Positions 44,580-54,640 of a stretch of DNA of 64,000 nucleotides are shown one piece after another; position 1 is the stretch's first letter, and each line of letters starts with the position of its first letter. Source of the stretch: Achatina immaculata. Lineage: Eukaryota > Mollusca > Gastropoda > Stylommatophora > Achatinidae. Under the pieces are notes generated by a model. The model saw nothing but the letters and a program-made list of their open reading frames with translations. It ran no database searches and was not told the DNA's origin. The position numbers and the translations under genes were made by a program. The stretch spans positions 12,365,959 to 12,429,958 of the forward strand of contig CM019703.1 in the NCBI GenBank assembly GCA_009760885.1, read 5' to 3'.

Positions 44580-44885
44580 TATAGGTAAAGGTAAAAGGTA
44601 AAAGGTAATATTCCGGTTTTAATGTCATTAAAGCATACCGGGGAATACGGCGTTAGGCCCGTACTTCCACGATCTTCCACGCATGAAAGTGTGATGTATT
44701 CAGTATCAGGCCTGGCTACATTTACCTTCCCAGATTTCTCTGGTACCCAATTTTAGAGGGTGGGTGGACCCCGGGGCCTCTTTTTTTTTGGTGTGTACCA
44801 GGGAAAAAAACCCCACTGCTGGGACTTGAACCCGGTACCACCGGTTAATAAACCCAGCCCCTAACCACTCAGCTAACCAGGCCGG
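44580..44885 (-). mobile_element. tRNA-derived SINE (family S1) with perfect target duplication
   Basis: 306-bp SINE. The minus-strand head carries a perfect A box TAGCTGAGTGG and B box GGTTCAAGTCC at tRNA spacing. A T-rich linker, a core with CCAGGCCTGATACTGAA and a 3' tail of TTTTACC repeats follow. The 10-bp sequence CAGTTAGTTA flanks it exactly (44,570-44,579 and 44,886-44,895), so it was inserted by LINE-type retroposition. Confidence 0.93.
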
Positions 44886-45324
44886 CAGTTAGTTAAATAC
44901 GAATACAGAAACAGAGAAAACATAGGCGTATATTCTAACCACCTACTGCAGATAGACAAACACAATCCATCATCAAAAGGTCATGAAATCTAATGCACGC
45001 CCACTGAGATAGGAGAACTCCACAAAATATGAAACCTAATCTAAGTTATTTTTCTTGGCTAACTACCAGCTTACTGAAAGTGAACTCTTTGTAATCCACT
45101 TTTACATCTTTTAAAATGTCATTCAGTGATTCCAGTTAAAAATATTTCCCTAACAAACAACCTGTGCGCTGCAGTTTTATGTAGGAGTTTAATTTGCCTG
45201 CATCTGATCTGCCCGGAGATCAGATAAGTTCGAATCTCGGCAAGAAATCATCTTTCTTTGTTTGTTTTGTTTTTGTGGATTCAGATTTACATATCTGACC
45301 TTTATAAATGTCGCCAACTGCCTG
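44886..45324. other. no gene recognised
   Basis: No supported feature. Confidence 0.4.
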
Positions 45325-45690
45325 GACAATTCAATTCAATTCAAATGCCATGTCGCGTGGCCTAGGATCATTTCTCTCCACAATTCCCTGTCTTTAGACT
45401 TGATTATGAGATCCACCGGTGACTTTCTTCCTAGCCAAACTGACAGCCCATCCAGTAACTTCTCTCTCTGTCTCTTCTTCCTTCAATTTTTTTCCAGTTG
45501 CCACAGTGTGTTCTAATTTTCCTCTTCTCAGGAAATGTCCTATAAATCTCCCTTATCTGCCTCTGATCTTTGCTATAATTTGCTTTTTAACTCCATCCTA
45601 TCTTAAGACTTCTTCATTGGTTTTCTTGGCTGTCCATGGTATCTTCAACATCCTTCTCATAATATCCTGCCTGGACAAAGATGCTTAAAA
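45325..45690 (-). pseudogene. LINE family F copy 2
   Basis: Uninterrupted counterpart of the split copy at 2.0 and 3.7 kb. The minus strand reads R-R-M-L-K-I-P-W-T-A-K-K-T-N-E-E-V-L, a stop, then R-F-I-G-H-F-L-R-R-G-K-L-E-H. The 3' tail is TTGAATTGAATTG. Confidence 0.8.
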
Positions 45691-45730
45691 AATCAGTTTG
45701 TTTAATGACAGGTTATAACGACTGGCATTT

Positions 45731-46546
45731 TCAATGATAAAATTCCAAGACTTGAAGACGTTTCTTGATTGTTTTTATGTATAAGACACAACAAAACAAA
45801 AACAGCCAGTAAATGATGCAGTCACGTGTTGTGTTGTTCCTATGTAGGATTCTTTGTTTGCACGTTCGTTGTGTGGGTTTCGTTGTGTGGGTTTCGTTGA
45901 GCGGGTTTCGTTGTGTGGGTTTCGTTGTGTGGGTTTCGTTGTACGGCGCTCGTAGTACGGAAAACGGCTTTGCTGCGGTCAGGACATTTCTATACCTGCT
46001 ATCTGCTCCCTCTTCAACAACCCCCCCCCCCCTCAACCACTCAGTCCCTGTTACCAGGTAAGAACGAATGTAGCAGACAAGACAGACATTCTCAGCGCCT
46101 GGCACCCATTTCCCTGGTTGATTTCCTAGAATTTCGCCCGAGGCAAGCAGGCGTCTGTCCTTCCAGTTGTCAGGGGATCCCTGCACCAGCGCCACCATGT
46201 ACACACGTCTGTCCTTCCAGTTGTCAAGGGATCCCTGCACCAGCGCCACCATGTACACACGTCTGTCCTTCCAGCTGTCAAGGGATCCCTGCACCAGCGC
46301 CACCATGTACACACGTCTATCCTTCCAGTTGTCAAGGGATCCCTGCACCCGCGCCACCATGTACACACGTCTGTCCTTCCAGTTGTCAAGGGATCCCTGC
46401 ACCCGCGCCACCATGTACACACGTCTGTCCTTCCAGTTGTCAAGGGATCCCTGCACCAGCGCCACCATGTACACACGTCTATCCTTCCTGTTGTCAAGGG
46501 ATCCCTGCACCAGCGCCACCATGTACACACGGACGTTGTGTCCCAC
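45731..46546 (-). CDS. 271-codon open frame across two minisatellites; doubtful gene
   Basis: ATG at 46,546. The first 130 residues are 18-residue repeats (V-Y-M-V-A-L-V-Q-G-S-L-D-N-W-K-D-R-R). Then comes a unique region, a short N-E-T-H-T-T-K-P-T-Q repeat, and a C-terminal hydrophobic segment C-I-I-Y-W-L-F-L-F-C-C-V-L-Y-I before a basic tail. Other frames of the 54-bp array are open too, on both strands, so openness alone means little. The unique 3' part being open in the same frame is the only point in favour. Confidence 0.15.
   Translation of the reverse strand: MGHNVRVYMVALVQGSLDNRKDRRVYMVALVQGSLDNWKDRRVYMVARVQGSLDNWKDRRVYMVARVQGSLDNWKDRRVYMVALVQGSLDSWKDRRVYMVALVQGSLDNWKDRRVYMVALVQGSPDNWKDRRLLASGEILGNQPGKWVPGAENVCLVCYIRSYLVTGTEWLRGGGVVEEGADSRYRNVLTAAKPFSVLRAPYNETHTTKPTQRNPLNETHTTKPTQRTCKQRILHRNNTTRDCIIYWLFLFCCVLYIKTIKKRLQVLEFYH
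45855..45950. repeat. 15-bp minisatellite, about 6 copies
   Basis: Unit GTGTGGGTTTCGTTG. Confidence 0.95.
46150..46535. repeat. 54-bp minisatellite, about 7 copies
   Basis: Very uniform units containing TCAAGGGATCCCTGCACC and GCGCCACCATGTACAC. Each unit carries a perfect GCCACCATG start context on the plus strand and a GGGATCCC palindrome. High uniformity suggests recent expansion. Confidence 0.97.
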
Positions 46547-47115
46547 TAGCAGGGGAAGGTGGGGGGGGGGGTGGGGTTATAGCTGGAGGACTCGCGTGGA
46601 AAGAAACTCCCAGCTACTTCTGCTGTGATTCGATGTCAGTCTGATGACGTGTACGCTGACAAGTGACAGATGAGGTTTGTTTATGATTTTGTCATGCAAA
46701 TTTGGGAGAAAATCGCTGACACTTTAATACAGAGATAATAATAATAATAATCTTACTGCATAATTTTCTTGATCTGCTCACCTACGCCTACATTTTATGC
46801 GTGTGCTCTTCAGCCTCAAACCAGACGGCCTGGCGTCTGAAGCAATGGCACATTATGCCTGCTTTTATGCAGGCCCGAACAGACGATTTAAAAACGCAAA
46901 ATCCAGGCGCATTAGTATCTTCCTAGTCGGTTGGGGCCATCGATGCCACAAAATTCAGATTAGACGCACTGGCTTTTAAACCAGACGAATCACAGACTGT
47001 CTCCACTTTCCATCGTCCAGTTCTCCGACGATTCGTTTTTCACATTATCGATCCACTGAAATAGTAGAAATTGTTAATGTAAATTTGCAGATATGTTTAA
47101 GTGTACTTATTTAGT
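46547..47115. other. no gene recognised
   Basis: A G-run occurs at about 46,560 and a short (ATA)n at 46,735-46,751. Nothing else. Confidence 0.4.
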
Positions 47116-47252
47116 GTAAAGTTACTTATTTTAAAATTTATGTTAAATTATAAGGTCACTATAGTTTATTTTTCTGTTTTAAAACAGGCCTGAATACTAA
47201 CAGTAAAGTATTCTGCGTAATTCGCCCCTGCGAAATTCGCTTTACGTTTGTT
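47116..47252. repeat. unclassified interspersed repeat, copy 2
   Basis: Counterpart of 43,848-43,985. Confidence 0.6.
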
Positions 47253-47506
47253 TCGTTTTCCGGCCTAGCTGTCGAAACACAACCAAGTAGAAAGCTGAGA
47301 ATTATATCTGTATCACTACTCCGCAGCCGAACTCTCAGCTAGATCACAATGGTTTCTGTCAGTTTGTTTCTTTATAGGAAGGTTAGTTTCTTTTTTTTTT
47401 TCTTTTCTCTCTCTCTCTCTCTCTCTTGTGATAAAAGGAGGGTTTAAGACGGCCTGCGCGGCCAGTTCTTCACTCTTTAAAAATAAAAATCAATCATTCA
47501 CTCTCT

Positions 47507-47512
47507 CTCTCC

Positions 47513-47602
<90 letters not shown>
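47507..47602. repeat. (CT)n(TA)n microsatellite
   Basis: CT tract then TA tract, abutting the 3' end of LINE B3. Confidence 0.95.
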
Positions 47603-47603
<1 letters not shown>

Positions 47604-47901
47604 GTCAATCATTTGCATGTCCCTTCGGGAACTTTGTCTCCCTAACAGCTCCCCTGTAGGCCTCTCAGTTGTAAGCAAGATGGCCTGCTGCTGATGCATC
47701 CATTTGCAGATTATCAACGGTGTCTTGCAGCTATCTTCGCTTTGGTCTTTCTCTCTTTCTTTTTCCCCATTATCTATCCTTCCAAGACGGTGTTATCTAA
47801 ATTCTCATAACGCTTAATATGTCTAAAATATTTAAGCTTTATCTGTTTAATCCTCTTTACTAGCCAGCCTTCTTCAATATTTAGTTCTTGTAGTATGGAT
47901 A
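47603..47901 (-). pseudogene. LINE family B copy 3
   Basis: The same 3'-terminal coding region as B1 and B2 but truncated earlier at its 5' end (at ATGGATACT, about 47,901). It meets LINE C2 there head to head. Confidence 0.85.
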
Positions 47902-48100
47902 CTCATTACCAAAAATAGCACTAAGATGGGTACCACAGGGGAAAAGAAATTAAGGTAGACCAAATGAGACATGGAGAAGAACAACAGAGAGGATGTTGAG
48001 CAATAGAGGCCTCACCTGGGTAAGAGCGGGAAAAAAGGCAAAGGAGAGACATTTGTGGAACACCCCTGTGGAAGCCCCATATGCCCAAGGCATAAGGTTC
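47902..48100 (+). pseudogene. LINE family C copy 2 with (GA)n tail
   Basis: Plus-strand C-terminal end: L-P-K-I-A-L-R-W-V-P-Q-G-K-R-N, stop, G-R-P-N-E-T-W-R-R-T-T-E-R, R-G-L-T-W-V-R-A-G-K-K-A-K-E-R and W-N-T-P-V-E-A-P-Y-A-Q-G-I. The tail GGTTCAGAGAGAG is as in C1, followed by a TA tract (48,128-48,160). Confidence 0.85.
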
Positions 48101-48123
48101 AGAGAGAGAGAGAGAGGAGAGAG

Positions 48124-48163
<40 letters not shown>

Positions 48164-48319
48164 GAGTTTTACAATGTTTTATAACCAATTTTTGTTCTAA
48201 TTTATATAAGTGCTTAATACAAAATCATGCTTTCGTTGAATCTCCAATCATTTTGAGGGGTTACATCTAGTGGTAATAATAATGACCTTAATTATATGCC
48301 TATGCAATCTCTATGTCGT

Positions 48320-49210
48320 GTACAAAGACATGGTAGGTAAGACCGCTGTTTGTGATGTTATGATGGCTAATCCGCTGTTTTTCATGTCATGATGGCTAGT
48401 CCGCTGTTTGTGATGTCATGATGGCTAGTCCGCTGTTTGTCATATTACGATGGCTAGTCCGCTGTTTGTCATGTCATGATGGCTAGTCCGCTGTTTGTCG
48501 TGTCATGGTGGCTAGTCCGCTGTTTGTCATGTCATGGTGGCTAGTCCGCTGTTTATCATATTATGATGGTTAGACCACTGTTTGTCATGTCATGGTGGCT
48601 AGTCCGCTGTTTGTCATGTCACGATGGCTAGTCCGCTATTTGTCATGTCATGATGGCTAGTCCGTTGTTTGTCATGCCATGATGGCTAGTCTGCTGTTTG
48701 TGATGTCATGATGGCTAGTCCGCTGTTTGTCATATTACGATGGCTAGTCCACTGTTTGTCATGTCATGATGGCTAGTCCGCTGTTTGTCGTGTCATGGTG
48801 GCTAGGCCGCTGTTTGTCATATTATAATGGTTAGACCACTGTTTGTCATATTATAATGGTTAGACCACTGTTTGTCATGTCATGGTGGCTAGTCCGCTGT
48901 TTGTCATGTCATGGTGGCTAGTCCGCTGTTTGTCGTGTCATGGTGGCTAGTCCGCTGTTTGTCATGTCATGGTGGCTAGTCCGCTGTTTGTCATGTTATG
49001 ATGGTTAGACCACTATTTGTCATGTCATGGTGGCTAGTCCGCTGTTTGTCATGTCATGGTGGCTAGTCCGCTGTTTGTCATGTCACGGTGGCTAGTCCGC
49101 TGTTTGTCATGTCACGGTGCTAGTCCGCTGTTTGTCATGTCACGGTGGCTAGTCCGCTCTTTGTCATGTCATGATGGCTAGTCCGCTGTTTGTCATGTCA
49201 TGATGGTTGA
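48320..49210. repeat. 29-bp minisatellite, about 30 copies, with 290-bp higher order
   Basis: Unit ATGTCATGATGGCTAGTCCG then CTGTTTGTC, with variants (ATATTACGATGG, ATTATAATGGTTAGACCACT). The variant order from 48,411 recurs from 48,701, exactly ten units (290 bp) later. Confidence 0.96.
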
Positions 49211-49764
49211 ACTGTTAAGATAATAAGGATCATCATACTTGGATTCTTGGTAAGTCCATAACCCTCCATGGAAACCAGATTTCGTCATGGAAGTAAGTAA
49301 TGGCTTGGATCCTTAACGACTGGGCAGCAAAGATAACTCGTCAAAGAATATAATGCATTTTGTTTGATGATCCCTGTCCTTATCGATTCAACAGTGGACG
49401 ACACTCTCTCCCCCACCCCCACCTCCCCTTCCTATTGCGGTGGTATCCTAAGAGAAGATTTCCAGTTCATCTCTTTATGAGGTCTAACCACTTGTTGTAC
49501 CCTTACACTGCTCTGCCATAAGATTTTTCCTTTCATGATTATTAGACGCGATTACCTCTACCGCTGGTACTACCGCAGATGGTGGTGTTGCTGGTTGGTA
49601 AAGAGGGGTAATATGCTACGTGAATGTAATGGGATCCCCTTGCACAGCTAGTTTATGCCAACCTATGCCACATAGGAGTGAGAGTTATAGCCCCTGGCAA
49701 GAGGAAAAAAATGTGTGTCCCTTGCTTCCTTCGGTCAGTTACAGCTCCCCATTGGGGGTGGAGG
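49211..49764. other. no gene recognised
   Basis: No supported feature. Confidence 0.4.
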
Positions 49765-50050
49765 GTGAGTCCGAGCAATATCGTTGAAACAGCCATGCTA
49801 TGGACACCCAAGGGGAAAAGAAAGAGAGGTCTACCAAAGGCTTTCTTGATTAAGAACTGTTAGAAGCAGAAATGAGTAGCATGCAGTACAGCTGGGGCAC
49901 AAATACAAAGATTAGTCGCAGACCGTGAGAGGTGGAGAGAATGTCTTGCTGTCCTGCAAGACGTCACAGGGCGTATTAATAGGGGTGTGATTTGGTTAGG
50001 CGATTGCCGACCAAGAACATTGATAGATGGACAGGGGACAGGCTAACTAA
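49765..50050 (+). pseudogene. LINE family E, C-terminal end
   Basis: Reads T-A-M-L-W-T-P-K-G-K-R-K-R-G-L-P-K-A, stops, then S-T-A-G-A-Q-I-Q-R-L-V-A-D-R-E-R-W-R-E-C-L-A-V-L. It keeps the LW-TP-GKRKRG...RL-DR-RWR pattern of RTE-like LINE ends. Confidence 0.75.
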
Positions 50051-50102
50051 ATGAAAGGCTCAGGTAGGAATGGAATATCCTCTTGACCTTGTCCACCATT
50101 CA

Positions 50103-50580
50103 ATTCATTCAATCATTTGTATGCCCCTTGTGGAACTTTGCCTCCCTAACAGCACTCCTGTAGGCATCTTGGTTGTGAGCAAGATGGCCTGCTGCTGATT
50201 CATCCATTTGCAGATCATCGAACGATGTCTTGCAGCCATCTTTGCCTTGGTTTTCCTCTCTTTCTTTTTCCCCATTATGTACCCTTCCAAGACGGTTTTC
50301 TCTAGATTATCATGATATTTAATGTGTCCAAAATATTTCAGTTTTCTCTCTTTAATCCTATTTTACTAGCCAGCCTTGTTCAATATTAAGTTCTTGTAGT
50401 ATGAATATATTTGTTCTTTTTTGTGTCATGATATTTGAAGAACTCTTCTGTAGCATTTACATTCAAAGGCATTTATGTGTTTCTCAGCTGTTTTGTTAAG
50501 TGTCCAGGTCTCACAGGCATATGTTGCCATGGGAAAGATGTCCATCATGACATGAAAAAAAAGTGCGTCTGTTAAATATT
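50103..50580 (-). pseudogene. LINE family B copy 2
   Basis: Collinear with B1 over its full length, with the same 5' break (plus-strand GTGCGTCTGTTAAATATT). The 3' tail is ATTGAATGAATTG rather than TGAC repeats. Confidence 0.87.
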
Positions 50581-50734
50581 CCTGGTGAAGATCGAAGGCA
50601 CACAATCCCCAGACTCAGCAAACACTGCATCTCTCTGTTTGTAAAATGACACCATCTTCAGAAGTGTTTCTCAACCTCCCAAGTCCCAGTCCTCTTATCA
50701 ACCCAGAATGCCCCCTCCCAGATCCTGCACTATA

Positions 50735-52085
50735 CAGTAGTGGGCAAAAGTTGAAGACCACCTAGTAAATAAATGATGTTTCCGTACTATTACGGAGTAT
50801 TGCATGTGCTATTTTAGGGCACACTAATTTCAGCCATTGCATCAGTTTGTTGTTGTTTTCAATGCCGTTTTGGTTGTTTCAAAGGGATTATCTGTGGATT
50901 TTTTTATTCTCAAGAAAATTGGCAACAAAAAAACCAACACTTTCGATCATTCAAAGAGCTGAGATGGTAACATTCCGTGGATAAGAGTACACATAACGTG
51001 ATATTTCTGTTCAAACTGGCTTTAGGATGACGGTGGTCCACAATGCGATCACCAGGTACCAGTTGAACGATACTTTTTCAGACCGAAAGAGAAGTGGACG
51101 TCCTAGAAAAACTTCCCCTGGACACGACCAGGTAATCAATTAAATCGTTTCATACTGTTCAACAGCTTCATGTAAGATCTGACCTGCTATGCTTTTTAGA
51201 GGTGGTGATGTGAGTCGGAGGACTGTGTTTTGCAGATTAGTGGATGAGTTTGGACTGAAATCACACAAACCTCCCCGAAACACCAAGATTGGCACCAGAA
51301 ATGAGAAGGAAGCGCCTGGAATATGCTTTAAAGCATGAACATTGGGCTGAAGAGCAGTTGGGAAACGTTATGTTTTCCGATGAATCAACGTGTCAGCAGT
51401 TTGTAGTACACCGATATCATGTAAGAAGGCGTCAAGGAAAGAGATATAATGAAAGATACACCATACAGACAATGAAGCATCCACCAAGCCAGATTATGAG
51501 GGGTGCAATATCAAAGTCTGGAACTGCTGGTTTATATTTCCTGGAACACTGGAACGACAATGAATTGTCGAAGTACCTGGAACTGCTGAAGGAGAAACTG
51601 GGGATACATATGGACATACACTCTTGCACGATATTCATGCATGATAGTGCCCTAAGGCACAGAAAGAAAATCACACGGGATTTCCTTCAGAAGGTCAATG
51701 TCAAAGTGCTTGAATGGTTCGGAAATAGCCCAGAGTTAAACTCTTTTGAAAATGTGTGGGCCCATATGAAAATTAAGGTTGCCGACAAACGACCATCCAG
51801 TGCCAATCCGCTTATCGAAGGTATTACGAACACTTGGATCCACGGCATCTCACAAAATTATTGTCAAGAACTGATCTTCAGCATGCCACGACGCATGCAA
51901 GCGGTCATCAAGGCAAAAGATGGACACACAAAGTACTAAATAATGAAAGAAATTATGCAAGACAGATGATATCAAAGAAATCTGACTTAAAAGTGAGTGC
52001 TGCATTGTTATTTTTCTTTCTGTATAGCGTTTAGGTCATTTTTGTTGAAAATTGTTTGATGGTCTTAACCTTTTAGCCGCCACTG
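50735..52085 (+). mobile_element. Tc1-like transposon
   Basis: 1.35 kb. The left end CAGTAGTGGGCAAAAGTTGA and the complement of the right end CAGTGGCGGCTAAAAGGTTA are imperfect inverted repeats of about 28 bp, with CAGT termini and TA on both sides (50,733-50,734; 52,086-52,087). It carries a decayed DD34E transposase on the plus strand. Confidence 0.92.
51027..51939 (+). pseudogene. Tc1-family DD34E transposase, N-terminal part broken
   Basis: The N-terminal DNA-binding part is damaged but shows S-D-R-K-R-S-G-R-P-R-K-T and V-S-R-R-T-V-F-C-R-L-V-D-E-F-G-L, with at least two stops and a shift near 51,290. From 51,289 a 216-codon frame is intact: V-M-F-S-D-E-S-T (first Asp), F-M-H-D-S-A-L-R-H (second Asp) and W-F-G-N-S-P-E-L-N-S-F-E-N-V-W (third, Glu). 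There are 34 residues between the last two acids, and the frame runs to the TAA at 51,937-51,939. Asp to Glu in the S-P-D-L-N motif is a deviation. The catalytic frame looks young compared with the mariner at 0.5 kb. Confidence 0.9.
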
Positions 52086-52249
52086 TATATTAAATCACCA
52101 TCCAGGAAAGATGTTCATGATTATACATTCTTTTCCCATTAAAAAAATTAATCACCATTTCATCCATCAGAAAAAAAAAAAAAGTTCTTCACTTAGATTT
52201 AAAATTTCTCTCCGAGGGTAGCCACCTGCTTCCTAGTTGAGAATCACTG

Positions 52250-52914
52250 ACAGACGTTTTCTTTTCGGAGTTACAAGTAATGAAATTGTGCTTATTAGAT
52301 GACGCCTTATTTGATCACCAGAACAGCGCACATAGCGGGTCTCTGGTTCTGACAAGATCCGCTCCATGAAATAAGATTCGAAAGTATCGGAATTTTGACC
52401 ACAGTTATGGTACTTGAGAAGCAAAATAGTGACGGCGCATACATCGGAGTTGGCGACTCAGCAACCCCTCTCCGGTTGTGCTGCTAGTAACATACTCGGG
52501 CTGGCTAACTGGGGCAGAATCGTCGTGGATCCCAGTGGTGATGGAGTGTGCTAAGAAGTTGTTTTCTTTATGTTCAGTCCGGCTTTCAGGCAAAGCCACC
52601 TTAACGTTTTGCCAGTTCGATACGATGTTTCTATTTAAACATCTTTAGTGTGTCGGCTGCTAAGAACATTCCACCCCCTCTGGATAGTTAAAATACCATA
52701 ATACACGATCTTCATCAAAGCTTCAGCTGTCAAGAGCTTCAGTTCGCATCTGCGGCCAGAAACAATAAGAAGTGTATATTTTGGATACGACGATGAACAG
52801 GGAAAGAAATCAAGAACAGAAAGAAATACTGTATCTAAAATATCGCCTTTAATTTTGAAGAAATAATACAACGTTTATTCAGGTAAAAAGAAACAAAGAT
52901 AACAGTGGAAGTGA
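52250..52914. other. no gene recognised
   Basis: No supported feature. Confidence 0.4.
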
Positions 52915-53440
52915 AAGGTTAAAAAGGTAAGGTTAAAAAGGTAAGGTTAAAATCCCCGTTTCCATGCCATGAAGGCATACTGAGGATACGGTTTTAGGCC
53001 CGTATTTCCAAGACCCTTGGCACTTGAAAATGTGATATGGTCAGTATCACACCTGGCAGCGTTTACCTTCCCTTGTTCTCTGTGCCTCAAAGGCATGAGA
53101 GGATTACCTTTACCGTTACCTCTTACCTATTTCTCTGGTACTCATTTTTAGAGGTTGGGTGGACCCCGGGATCTTTTTGGTGTGATGGTACCAGGAAAAA
53201 AATCCCGGTACCACTGGGATCTGAACCTGGTATCACTGGGATTTGAAACCGGTACCACTGGGATTTGAAACCGATACCACTGGGATCTGAACCTGGTATC
53301 ACTGGGATTTTAACCTGGTATCACTGGGATTTGAAATCGGTACCACTGGGATTTGAAACCGGTACCACTGGGATTTGAACCTGGTACCACGGGATTATTA
53401 GACCGAGCGCCTAGCCTCTCAGCTAAACCATGCCGCCAGA
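52915..53440 (-). mobile_element. tRNA-derived SINE (family S1) with amplified B box
   Basis: Same head-to-tail order as the copy at 44.6 kb: A box TTTAGCTGAGAGG near 53,425 and a tail of TTACCTTTTTAACC units at 52,915-52,950. The B-box unit is tandemly repeated (53,207-53,392), and an internal CCTTACC-rich stretch is duplicated near 53,100. Confidence 0.85.
53207..53392 (-). repeat. 22-bp array of Pol III B boxes, about 8 copies
   Basis: Each 22-bp unit (plus strand GGTACCACTGGGATTTGAAC) contains on the minus strand GGTTCAAATCCCAGT or a close variant. That is the TFIIIC-binding B-box consensus GGTTCRANTCC. Confidence 0.95.
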
Positions 53441-53635
53441 AGGGGAAAAAAACTGATTTTAAAAAGAATGTTCTTGCCACGGCCTATAAAATCCGCTTTT
53501 CTCTTGAGGAAATTAGAACTTTATGGCTCTTATTAGTTACGAGTATTTTCTTGCTCTTATCTGGGCCAGGAAAGTCACCCACTGTCGTCAGTGATACTCG
53601 TTTAATAGTTTTCTGATGTTCATTTACTCGAGGTT

Positions 53636-54560
53636 CTCTCTCTCCCTCTCTCTCTATCTCCCTCCCTCTCTCCATCCCTCTCTCCTTCTCTCTCCCTCCC
53701 TCTTTCTCACTGTCTCTTCCTCGTCCCTTCCATGCCCAAGACACATGCGACGGCTGGTAGCAAGAGATTTCCACATTTGTAGGTATCTTCCCCGTCTTCT
53801 TTGGCTATCTCCAAGTCACTCCTTTGTTTAACAGCATTCTCTCTGCTGTACTTCTCCATGTCTCTCAGGGGTCGTCCCTTGCTTCTTTTGCCCAGTGTAG
53901 CCTACATCAAAGTTTGTTCGTGGTAAACATTCGTCTGTGATTCTCATAATGTCAGCAATCCATTGCCACCTTCTCCTTTGAATTACTGTCAACAGTGGTT
54001 TCAATTCCGTCGCTCTTAACAAGTCATTACTTATGCTATTTGGCCAGAACACTTTTTTTTTCTTACGTAGACATTCATTTCGAAAGGTGTCAAGTGTACC
54101 TGCAGTTGTCTGTGTCATTTCCAGCATTAGCTCCCGTATAGTGAGACACTTAAAACTTTGCTTTTGAATATTCTGCATTTGGTTTTCTGGCTTATCTTTT
54201 TTTTTTGAACCTCCAGATGTGGCTGAGTGCAACCCAAGCTTCTCGGGCTTTTATTGTTTTTAATGTGACTTCTTTACTACTATCTCCACTTGCTGTTACT
54301 CTACTATCAAGGTATGTGGATTCTTTGACTTCTTCGACCGACGTATGGGTCGCTGTCATTGGTCTAATGATTCCAGCATTTTCTTTCAACAGTTTGCTCT
54401 TCTCTGTGTTCACTTGTAAGCCCAATGCTGCTTACTTTTGCTGTTAGCATACCTATCTTGCATGTTCTTGTACCTGTTTGAGACTAATGTTAAGTCGTTA
54501 GCCAAGTCCAGGGTCTTGTAGTCTGATATTAATGACCACTGAATGTTTCGGTGTGCTATT
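53636..54560 (-). pseudogene. LINE family D, reverse transcriptase C-terminal half
   Basis: Minus-strand order: L-A-N-D-L near 54,510 (relic of the F-A-D-D region); G-L-Q-V-N-T-E-K-S-K-L (54,420); S-V-E-E-V-K-E-S-T-Y-L-D-S; a frameshift near 54,200; then C-L-T-I-R-E-L and L-D-T-F-R-N-E-C-L-R. Next come I-S-N-D-L-L-R-A-T-E-L-K-P-L-L, R-R-R-W-Q-W-I-A-D-I-M-R-I and C-L-P-R-T. The 3' end passes CTTGGGCATGGA into a (GA)n-rich tail (53,636-53,715), as in family C. Confidence 0.82.
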
Positions 54561-54640
54561 GTTCTCTCATCATTCAGTCAGTAACAAGGATGAATAATGA
54601 GGTATTCTATAACAGTCAAAATTTCGCGGAAACTAACATA

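Larger units (their letters stand above)
50659..52249. mobile_element. hAT-like MITE interrupted by Tc1
   Basis: The left end near GAAGTGTTTCTCAACCTCCC and right end TAGTTGAGAATCACTG (52,234-52,249) are the inverted hAT ends. Removing the nested Tc1 leaves about 240 bp, similar to the MITEs at 18.7 and 39.1 kb. Confidence 0.6.

Noticed and set aside
48320..49210. CRISPR-like regular repeats
   Set aside because: Units are contiguous without spacers, and the genome is plainly eukaryotic with LINEs and mariners. The same applies to 15.2-16.2, 22.4 and 55.9 kb.
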